Shown here one piece after another: positions 1-6,363 of a DNA stretch of 37,028 nt (its first letter is position 1; each line of letters starts with the position of its first letter). This stretch comes from Alphaproteobacteria bacterium UBA6062. Lineage in GTDB: Bacteria > Pseudomonadota > Alphaproteobacteria > Sneathiellales > Sneathiellaceae. The stretch is from contig DIYE01000109.1 of assembly GCA_002428885.1 (NCBI GenBank), positions 1 through 37,028 of the forward strand, given 5' to 3'. A program made the position numbers and the translations under genes. A model generated the notes under the pieces. It did no database searches and was not told where the DNA came from. It was given only the letters and a program-made list of their open reading frames with translations.

Positions 1-192
1 CGATGAGAGCGGCTTGTTTGCGTTCAAGGCTAATGAAAGTATCCCCGCCAAGTGGCCTTTGATGTTGACGCTCAGGGTCTCCTTACCTGATACAGCATCC
101 GTTACAGGCGGCAAAACAATCTCGTCAATCAAACCTCTGATCAGTTCAGCAGCCCTTTCGGCTGCCCAAACGAAAAACGCAGGTTGCGCCAT
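1..192 (-). pseudogene. C-terminal remnant of a large serine recombinase
   Basis: An open minus-strand frame of 64 codons runs from an ATG at 192 off the left edge. It contains AAELIRGLIDEIVLPPV followed by a GHLAGILSLAL segment, which is the typical C-terminal end of large serine recombinases (resolvase/invertase family with zinc-ribbon and coiled-coil tail). An in-frame stop lies just upstream at 223-225, so the catalytic N-terminal domain and DNA-binding middle are absent from this frame. The family match is from pattern recognition of the tail only. It is most likely a decayed mobile-element relic; whether more of it lies left of the window cannot be seen. Confidence 0.6.
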
Positions 193-267
193 AGATTTAT
201 GGTATCTGGAGGAGGGAGAGGGTCAGGAAAAGCCGGCGGTGCTTTGACCGATGATGTATACGTGAAT

Positions 268-582
268 ATGACAAATTTCAAAATCACACCTGCCACAGAT
301 GCTATCTGGGCTAAGGATGAATATAATTCTGCTGATGTAACGTTGCGATCCGATTGCGAGACTTTGAATTTGTCAAATGTTGAAGCTGGAGAGTTCTGGG
401 GATGGGCTTCGTCCTTGGATTTTCTGAAGGCCTGGAAAGGCAAGGCATCCGTTGATCCATCTGACTACTTTTACATAGATAAGGGAAAACTCTACTTTAA
501 ACAGTCGTGTGTTCCTAACCTGATGAGTGCGAACGCCTTTATTACAAAAGAAAGTGGCTTTTATCTTTTCGAGAAAAGTTGA
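268..582 (+). CDS. Hypothetical protein, about 104 residues
   Basis: This open frame has protein-like composition (many aromatic and acidic residues, two cysteines) and ends at TGA 580-582. I recognise no family. The start is uncertain: ATG 268, GTG 262 and TTG 244 are in frame and none has a convincing ribosome-binding site. The frame stays open upstream to about 184, but that part is a low-complexity Gly-rich translation of a purine-rich run and is probably not coding. It lies between a recombinase relic and a region with no gene, so it may be a fragment of a mobile-element cargo gene. Confidence 0.35.
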   Translation: MTNFKITPATDAIWAKDEYNSADVTLRSDCETLNLSNVEAGEFWGWASSLDFLKAWKGKASVDPSDYFYIDKGKLYFKQSCVPNLMSANAFITKESGFYLFEKS

Positions 583-861
583 AAGCGTTATTGTCTTAAG
601 TTGAATTTGGAAATGACTTGAGCTTCAAACGGGTCACGTCGCTTTTAAATGTTCTGTTACAGTATTTCATTATTTCTATAAATAACACCAAAGTCCCCAT
701 TGCGGTTTAATGGCACCTTTTGGATAGCGAATGAACTGAGACCCAACTTCCCTCCACTTTTCTCGGGTAAGTCCAGTTTATGGGGCTTGGGTCAAGGGCA
801 GAAATAGATGATATTTTCATAGACTGTGCGATCTACATTCATGACTGCTTTATCGATGTTT
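583..861. other. Intergenic stretch, no gene recognised
   Basis: About 280 bases separate the hypothetical frame from the stop of the first ScfR regulator. No good terminator or promoter was found. A 33-codon protein-like minus-strand frame ends at about 680 but is preceded by a stop and has no family match. Confidence 0.4.
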
Positions 862-2274
862 TTAATTTACGTCTGGACAAGAATACGGTGAGAAGCCGGA
901 GAGATCTGTGTCTACCTTTAGAGGATGGCCGGCCATTGGAAAGGCGCGTTGAGGGCATGCGCTGCGGGGACAAACTTTGCAGCCTGCGCCAATCGGCGTG
1001 GCGGCTTCCGGGCTGTCTATATCTAGGCCCTTGGAAAAGACCAAACGGTGTGCATGCTGGACATCACAGCCGAGCGCAATGGCAAATGTCTTTTTTGGTG
1101 CTCCATGTCGCCCATGCCCGCTGATAACCGTACGGGTAATCCAGAAATAAGTTCTTCCATCAGGCATTTCTGCTAACTGCGTCAATATTTCCCCTGGATG
1201 ATCGAAGGCTGAATGGACTTTCCAAAGGGGGCAGCTTCCCCCAATTTTTGAGAAGTGAAAATCCGTTGCCGACTGGCGTTTGGATATATTTCCGGCTCTA
1301 TCAACACGCAGGAAAAAGAAAGGGATACCGCGTTCCGTCGGTTTCTGAAGGGTGCTCAGCCGATGGCAAATCGGTTCAAACCCTAAAGAGTAATGATGGC
1401 CCAGCCATTCAATATCATAATGACAAGCTTCCGCATCCTTCCAGAATTGATGATAAGGCATCAGTAATGCCCCGGCAAAATAGTTGGCAAGACCGACCTT
1501 CGCGAGCTTTATGGTGCCTTCCATCGTGAATTTTGTAAAACGCCCCCCATGAACCAGCTGGTCGATGATATCCTTATATTCCAAAAGGGCGAGCTGAGTT
1601 GCCATTTGGTAGGCTTTTTGCCCTTCATTGAGGGATTGGGAGAGATGCAAAGTACGACTTGACGGGTTGTAGTAGCGAAGGCGCCCGGATTCTGAGGGAG
1701 TATTCAAAGAGATATCAATCCCGATTTTGTTGAAATATCTGGAAAGGCCCTGAAACTGCTGCCCGACGTCCAGCTCAAGATCCTCAAACCGTTTTTCAGC
1801 CAGTTCATCGAATTCCCGAAAGAAATTATGATGATCGTAGAAAAAATCGCGAACCGCTTCGTAGGAGGTAAGAGACGGATAGGCACCGGAAGCCTCCCCG
1901 CCCAAAGTGAGGGTGTGATTGAGATCTTCCTTCTTTCTGTAATCACGGTGTAAGGAGACAACCTGTTTGGCGATCTCTGGCAGATTGTCGACCAGATTGC
2001 GAATTTGCTCGGCTGACACACCACTTCCTTGCGGGAAAACCTCTCTTAGTTCAGCGGCTAGCCTGGCGTCGCCTTCTTCTGAGAAAAACTGAATATCCAG
2101 CCCGAATTCGAGATTAATTCTTAGCAAGATTTGAACTGTCAGGGGGCGCTGATTTCGCTCTATCTGATTGAGATAGCTTGGAGAAATCTCAAGGCGATGC
2201 GCCAGCGCGGCTTGCGTTAAACTGTATTCTTCTCGTAAGCGGCGGATGCGACCGCCTAAAAATACTTTTTTCAT
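862..2274 (-). CDS. XRE-family short-chain acyl-CoA regulator (ScfR/RamB/PrpR type), copy 1
   Basis: This is a transcription factor of the ScfR/RamB/PrpR family, known to control glyoxylate-shunt and methylcitrate genes in response to acyl-CoA. From the ATG at 2274 it is 470 residues: an XRE helix-turn-helix near residues 8-65 (SLTQAALAHRLEISPSYLNQIERNQRPLT), a central DUF955/IrrE-like region, and a C-terminal DUF2083-type domain. The end carries CKVCPRSAC (C-x2-C-x4-C) and there is an earlier GGSCPLW cysteine; Mycobacterium PrpR is reported to carry a 4Fe-4S cluster. I chose 2274 because the paralogue at 4600-6057 starts at the same alignment point. The frame is open to 2340, but that part consists of TTTGCAAA sites that look like operator DNA. 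It is divergent from aceA, so likely controls aceA and itself. Confidence 0.85.
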   Translation of the reverse strand: MKKVFLGGRIRRLREEYSLTQAALAHRLEISPSYLNQIERNQRPLTVQILLRINLEFGLDIQFFSEEGDARLAAELREVFPQGSGVSAEQIRNLVDNLPEIAKQVVSLHRDYRKKEDLNHTLTLGGEASGAYPSLTSYEAVRDFFYDHHNFFREFDELAEKRFEDLELDVGQQFQGLSRYFNKIGIDISLNTPSESGRLRYYNPSSRTLHLSQSLNEGQKAYQMATQLALLEYKDIIDQLVHGGRFTKFTMEGTIKLAKVGLANYFAGALLMPYHQFWKDAEACHYDIEWLGHHYSLGFEPICHRLSTLQKPTERGIPFFFLRVDRAGNISKRQSATDFHFSKIGGSCPLWKVHSAFDHPGEILTQLAEMPDGRTYFWITRTVISGHGRHGAPKKTFAIALGCDVQHAHRLVFSKGLDIDSPEAATPIGAGCKVCPRSACPQRAFPMAGHPLKVDTDLSGFSPYSCPDVN

Positions 2275-2287
2275 TTTCTTCGCAATC

Positions 2288-2316
2288 TTTGCAAAAATTC
2301 CCATAAGCTTTGCAAA
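2288..2316. promoter_or_regulatory. Two TTTGCAAA sites in the ScfR copy 1 leader
   Basis: TTTGCAAA occurs at 2288-2295 and 2309-2316, just upstream of the chosen start at 2274. This octamer is the core of known RamB and PrpR binding sites. The placement suggests autoregulation of copy 1. It also argues that the open frame between 2274 and 2340 is leader DNA and not protein. Confidence 0.55.
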
Positions 2317-2351
2317 TGCTCGCATTTTCAAGGCTGTCATTAAAAATATTC

Positions 2352-2368
2352 TGCAAATATTGTAAATA
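2352..2368. promoter_or_regulatory. Putative ScfR operator before aceA
   Basis: The 17-mer TGCAAATATTGTAAATA fits the pattern TGCRAA-N4-GYRRAWW shared with sites before regulator 2 (6090-6106), acnB (6274-6290) and prpC (9075-9091). It lies in the divergent gap between ScfR copy 1 and aceA, about 110 bases before the aceA start. The binding factor is inferred from the adjacent ScfR genes and the RamB/PrpR motif TTTGCAAA. Confidence 0.6.
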
Positions 2369-2475
2369 CAAGAATTATGGAAATGAAATGGAAAAGCCGG
2401 ACATCCGAAGAGAAAAGGACGTCTCCAGGAACCACAGGCGAAACCTGTGAATATTACAGAAAAGAGAGTGAACAG

Positions 2476-4095
2476 ATGAAAAACAGAAAAACCTACGCAG
2501 AATTGCAGTCAGAATTGATACGGCGATATCCGGAAGGGGTGACTGCAGGCGGCGTCAGTGTCGACGATATTATTCAGCTTAGAATTCAAAATACCTATGA
2601 TACGCACCTGGATGTTGCGCGTGACATGGCAGGTGTTATGCGCGCTGATATGGCGGCCTATGATGAAAACCCGGAAAATTTCACTCAGTCTTTGGGCTGC
2701 TGGTCAGGCTTTCACGCACAGCAGATGATTCGATCCGTAAAGCGACTGAGAGGGACAACTAAAGGCGCTTACGTATATCTCTCTGGCTGGATGGTCGCCG
2801 GACTTCGCAATCGGTGGGGGCATTTGCCTGATCAGTCCATGCACGAAAAAACGGCCGTCGCTGACTTGATCAACGAAATTTATACCTCTTTGCGTCAGGC
2901 GGACGAAGTTGAGCTCAATGATTTGTTTAAAACGCTCAAAGCTACACGTGATGCAGGCGATGATATTGCTGAAAAAACAGCGATTGAAGCGATAGACAGT
3001 TTTGAAAGCCACGTTGTTCCGATTATCGCGGATATTGATGCGGGATTTGGCAATGAACATGCAACGTATCTTCTTGCCAAGGAGCTGATCAAGGCGGGTG
3101 CCTGTTGTCTGCAGATCGAAAACCAGGTGTCCGATGCCAAGCAGTGCGGTCACCAGGATGGTAAGGTCACGGTTCCTCGTGAAGATTTTATTGAAAAACT
3201 GCGCGCCTGCCGCCTCGCTTTCGAAGAGCTCGGTGTTGAAGATGGCGTGATTGTTGCCCGTACCGATAGCCTGGGTGCCGGTTTGACACAAAAAGTTCCT
3301 GTCAGCCAGGAACCTGGTGATCTTGCTGCTGAATATATCAAATGGCTCGAAGTAGAGCCTGTTTCCGAAACATCGCCTGCCCGTGACAATGAAATGCTGC
3401 TTTCATTAAACGGCGAGGTGGTTCGTCCGGTTCGCTTGCCAAATGGCCTGTTTGCTTTCAAGGAAAATACAGGTCATGCAAGAGTGGTTGAAGATTGCAT
3501 CGCATCCCTTGCAGAAGGCGGAGCCGATCTTCTATGGATCGAAACAGCAACACCAGATGTGAATGAAATTGCGGGCATGGTGAATGAGATCCGCAAAGTT
3601 GTTCCAAATGCAAAGCTGACTTATAACAATTCCCCGTCCTTTAACTGGACCCTTAATTTGCGCAAGCAGGTCCGTCAGGGCTGGATTGAAGACGGCAAAA
3701 TCGCTGAAGGGGATTACCCTGATGGCAATGCCCTGATGAGTGCCGATTTCGATGATACCGAGCTTGGCAGGGAAGCTGACGAGCGGCTGGCCCGCTTCCA
3801 GCATGACATCTCCACCAAAGCCGGTGTCTTCCATAACCTGATTACGCTACCAACCTTCCACCTGACGGCGAAGGGGATGGATGAACTTTCCAGCGGTTAC
3901 TTCGGTGAAGATCGGATGCTTGCCTATGTCGGAACTATTCAAAGGGAGGAAATCCGCCGCGGTGTCTCTGCTGTGAAACACCAGCACGAAGTTGGTTCTG
4001 ATCTTGGTGACAGTTTCAAGGAAATGGTTGGTGGTGATCGCGCGCTAAAAGCAGGCGGCGCTAAAAACACCATGAACCAGTTCGACGCAGCCTGA
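2476..4095 (+). CDS. aceA: Isocitrate lyase
   Basis: Isocitrate lyase cleaves isocitrate to glyoxylate and succinate, the first step of the glyoxylate shunt; some family members also cleave 2-methylisocitrate. The 539-residue protein has the metal-binding DIDAGFGNEHAT segment, the catalytic loop AKQCGH (catalytic Cys near residue 224), and the C-terminal NNSPSFNW motif of ICL. It carries the mid-protein insertion of the longer (~530 residue) bacterial ICL type. The ATG at 2476 is preceded by AGAGAG. An in-frame ATG at 2377 would add 33 residues unlike the family. It is divergent from ScfR copy 1 and followed by a hairpin and a small co-oriented gene. Confidence 0.93.
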   Translation: MKNRKTYAELQSELIRRYPEGVTAGGVSVDDIIQLRIQNTYDTHLDVARDMAGVMRADMAAYDENPENFTQSLGCWSGFHAQQMIRSVKRLRGTTKGAYVYLSGWMVAGLRNRWGHLPDQSMHEKTAVADLINEIYTSLRQADEVELNDLFKTLKATRDAGDDIAEKTAIEAIDSFESHVVPIIADIDAGFGNEHATYLLAKELIKAGACCLQIENQVSDAKQCGHQDGKVTVPREDFIEKLRACRLAFEELGVEDGVIVARTDSLGAGLTQKVPVSQEPGDLAAEYIKWLEVEPVSETSPARDNEMLLSLNGEVVRPVRLPNGLFAFKENTGHARVVEDCIASLAEGGADLLWIETATPDVNEIAGMVNEIRKVVPNAKLTYNNSPSFNWTLNLRKQVRQGWIEDGKIAEGDYPDGNALMSADFDDTELGREADERLARFQHDISTKAGVFHNLITLPTFHLTAKGMDELSSGYFGEDRMLAYVGTIQREEIRRGVSAVKHQHEVGSDLGDSFKEMVGGDRALKAGGAKNTMNQFDAA

Positions 4096-4103
4096 GCAAA
4101 CAA

Positions 4104-4122
4104 GCCCGCTCCCTGAGCGGGC
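4104..4122 (+). other. Intercistronic hairpin after aceA
   Basis: GCCCGCTC and GAGCGGGC form a perfect 8-bp stem with a 3-base loop, nine bases after the aceA stop. No U-tract follows; instead a GGAGG ribosome-binding site for the next small gene lies 7-8 bases beyond. It is better read as an mRNA-processing or stability hairpin inside an aceA operon than as a strong terminator. Confidence 0.6.
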
Positions 4123-4140
4123 CATCATGGAGGAAAAACG

Positions 4141-4374
4141 ATGACAGCAAGAGCTTTTCAAAGAGTGGATTCACCTGAGCGTACAGATGAAGAACGCGCA
4201 ATCGTGCGGGTTGCTGAAGCGGTGCATCGAATGAATGAAGCTGTACAAAGGGCCGTTTCAAGTGGCCTCTCGGTTGAGCTTGTCAGGGTCTCGAGGTTTC
4301 ATGACAGCAAAGGCAACTGGGGAGATCAAGTTGTACCGACAATTCGGGAAGGGAATGCGAGCCCAAAGGGGTAA
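4141..4374 (+). CDS. Small hypothetical protein downstream of aceA
   Basis: This is a 77-residue charged protein with no signal peptide or membrane segment. An amphipathic helical part (about residues 14-45, ERTDEERAIVRVAEAVHRMN) is followed by a short beta-like stretch (SVELVRVSRF) and a DSKGNWGDQ turn. I do not recognise a family. A strong GGAGG sits 7-8 bases before the ATG, and the aceA stop is only 45 bases upstream, so it is very likely translated from the aceA transcript. A rho-independent terminator follows at 4473. A role accessory to acetate or propionate growth is only a guess from its place. Confidence 0.7.
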   Translation: MTARAFQRVDSPERTDEERAIVRVAEAVHRMNEAVQRAVSSGLSVELVRVSRFHDSKGNWGDQVVPTIREGNASPKG

Positions 4375-4472
4375 GTGGATTGACATCGCCAACGTTATTT
4401 AAGCTCGTTAATGAGGGTAAGCACTCTATTTCTGGAGCAAGTTCGTTCTTGTTGAGATAAGGGCGAGAGGAG

Positions 4473-4512
4473 CGATATAGCTGTGTGTTTGGTATGCAGC
4501 TATATCGTTTTT
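4473..4512 (+). terminator. Rho-independent terminator of the aceA operon
   Basis: CGATATAGCTG (4473-4483) pairs perfectly with CAGCTATATCG (4497-4507) around a 13-base loop, and is followed directly by TTTTT. It ends the aceA plus small-gene transcript and separates it from the convergent regulator 2. Confidence 0.85.
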
Positions 4513-4599
4513 GTGTCGCTTAAGTGGTGCGCTAAATGTGTTTGCGGGCCGTGATTTTTATCGGATCTCAAAAAACACAGGCGAATTGGTTGAGCCTTT

Positions 4600-6057
4600 T
4601 TACGGACGGGTATCTATGGGATAGGGTTCCCATTGTCGTGAATTCGGATCTATGCGCAAGGCTCGGTCGAGGGCTGGAAATGCACGTTGACCGCAATCGC
4701 TGCGATGGCAGACTTTGCAGCCAGTACCGATCGGAGTGGCAGAGCTGGAATCTTTTAGGTTAAGGCCTTTCGCATAGACCAATCGTTCTGCGTGACGAAG
4801 GTCGCAGCCGAGGCCGATTGCAAATGTACGCCCGGGCTTGCCATATCCACCGCGGCGGTTGGTTATACTTCTCGCAATCCAAAGATAAATTCTGCCATCC
4901 GGCATTTCAGCCAACTGTGTTAAAATTTTGCCGGGCTGGGTGAAGGCTTCATACACGGCCCATAGTGGGCACGTTCCGCCCGTTCTGGAGAAGTGAAAAT
5001 CCGTTGCGGACTGCCGTTTTGATATATTGCCCGCGCGATCAACTCTTACAAAAAAGAAGGGAATGCCCCGCGCATCGACACGTTGTAGTGTGGAGAGACG
5101 ATGACAGACCGTCTCAAAGCTGACACCAAACTGTTCTGATAGTAATTCTATATCATAATGCAGATGTTCCGCTGCTCTGAGAAAACGGTGATAGGGCAAT
5201 ATCAGGGCGCCGGCAAAGTAACTTGCCAAACCAATACCGGTTAGCCTGCGTGCTGGCTCGCCGCTAAATCTGGCATCAGCAGTGATGGATCGGATATGTT
5301 CTCCAACTTCCAAATGCGCAATCTGTATAGCCAATTGGAAGGCCTGCTGGCCTGTTTCGGCGTTAGTGTCAATGTGTAGAATTTTTGCTTCGGTATCAAA
5401 ATGTCTAAGAGTGGTCGTTTTTTTGTTGGGACGTTTTTGTACGCTGACTCCATATATCTCACGCAAATAGTCTTTGAGTTTGGGGATCAGCTCCGCTGAG
5501 TTTAAGGTTGAGTGAGGATTATCGAGTGCTCTGTCGTTAGTGTTGATCAGTTTATCGTAGAGCGCTTCTGCATGTGTATCGAGCAGGTCAATATAGTTGT
5601 GCTGACTGTAGAAAAAGTCGCGGACCTCTTCGTGGGGTTGCGTAAGGCCGCTGGCGATCCCTTTGTTGCGGTCATCACTATTGTTCGCAAAGCCGATATT
5701 TTGTTCTTCTGCGCGGCGATAACGCAAGTGCAGTTGTGTGAAGAGTTCTGCGAGTGCTGGCATTTGTTGAACGAAACCTTGTAGTTCGGCGCTAGGAATG
5801 TCTGCGGCCATATCAGCAATGGCGTCTCGCATTTGTGCCAGCAAGCGTGCGTCTTCGTCATCGGAAAAGAACTGTGGGTCAGCGCCAAGCCTTGATTGTA
5901 GCCGAAGTAAAACAGGTACCGTTAGCGGACGCTCATTATTTTCAATCTGATTAAGGTAGCTCGGTGAAATATCCAATTGCTGAGCCATTGCTGCCTGAGT
6001 GAGTTGGCGCTGTTCACGGAGTGTACGCAATCGTACCCCCATATACATCTTTCTCAT
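4600..6057 (-). CDS. XRE-family short-chain acyl-CoA regulator (ScfR/RamB/PrpR type), copy 2
   Basis: This 485-residue paralogue of copy 1 has an N-terminal XRE helix-turn-helix (QLTQAAMAQQLDISPSYLNQ), a central DUF955/IrrE-like part (TGIGLASYFAGALILPYHRF), and a DUF2083-type C-terminal domain. The C-terminus has CKVCHRSDC (C-x2-C-x4-C) and GGTCPLW. The segment RGIPFFFVRVDRAGNISKRQ is nearly identical in both copies, as is QLAEMPDGR, while the linkers differ, so this is an older duplication or two recruited paralogues. AGGTG lies before ATG 6057. It is divergent from acnB across a gap with two operator-like 17-mers, so it likely controls acnB, prpC and itself. Confidence 0.85.
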   Translation of the reverse strand: MRKMYMGVRLRTLREQRQLTQAAMAQQLDISPSYLNQIENNERPLTVPVLLRLQSRLGADPQFFSDDEDARLLAQMRDAIADMAADIPSAELQGFVQQMPALAELFTQLHLRYRRAEEQNIGFANNSDDRNKGIASGLTQPHEEVRDFFYSQHNYIDLLDTHAEALYDKLINTNDRALDNPHSTLNSAELIPKLKDYLREIYGVSVQKRPNKKTTTLRHFDTEAKILHIDTNAETGQQAFQLAIQIAHLEVGEHIRSITADARFSGEPARRLTGIGLASYFAGALILPYHRFLRAAEHLHYDIELLSEQFGVSFETVCHRLSTLQRVDARGIPFFFVRVDRAGNISKRQSATDFHFSRTGGTCPLWAVYEAFTQPGKILTQLAEMPDGRIYLWIARSITNRRGGYGKPGRTFAIGLGCDLRHAERLVYAKGLNLKDSSSATPIGTGCKVCHRSDCGQRAFPALDRALRIDPNSRQWEPYPIDTRP

Positions 6058-6089
6058 GATTGCACCTGACTTAAGCTTAAATGAAAGTT

Positions 6090-6106
6090 TGCAAAATTCG
6101 CAAATT
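6090..6106. promoter_or_regulatory. Putative ScfR operator before regulator 2
   Basis: TGCAAAATTCGCAAATT fits TGCRAA-N4-GYRRAWW and sits inside a wider TTTGCAAA...TTGCAA repeat at 6088-6110, about 30 bases upstream of the regulator 2 start. It is placed for autorepression and possibly acts on acnB as well. Confidence 0.6.
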
Positions 6107-6273
6107 GCAAGAATTTACTTCACAAAAAATCACAACTTCAATGTTGACCATTTTTTACTATTTCAGGATTATCCCAAAAAAATTGAGCTATTACAAGGAT
6201 TATGAGTCTTTTCAAAAACATATGCGCTGAATTTAAAATGAAAAGAGGATCTGAAAAATTGCCCCGTTTAGAG

Positions 6274-6290
6274 TGCGAATATTGCGATAT
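6274..6290. promoter_or_regulatory. Putative ScfR operator before acnB
   Basis: TGCGAATATTGCGATAT closely matches the aceA site (TGCAAATATTGTAAATA) with the same arms and spacing, and lies 74 bases before the acnB start. Confidence 0.55.
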
Positions 6291-6363
6291 TTTATCATCT
6301 TGAGTCATTCGTTCGGCTTGCTGACAGCTTTACGATCAAACTGCAACAATGGGAGGGTTAATT

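Noticed and set aside
585..790. Protein-like minus-strand fragment (REKWREVGSQFIRYPKGA) as a transposase relic
   Set aside because: Only 33 codons bounded by stops, with no transposase motif I can name; also TGGCAC at 713 lacks a GC at the -12 position, so it is not a sigma-54 promoter.
2275..2340. N-terminal extension of ScfR copy 1
   Set aside because: The paralogue has no such extension and the DNA is made of TTTGCAAA operator-like repeats.
2704..3834. Several open antisense frames across aceA, and similar ones across acnB, acnD, prpF and the kinase
   Set aside because: All mirror real coding regions, show no family features and lack ribosome-binding sites.
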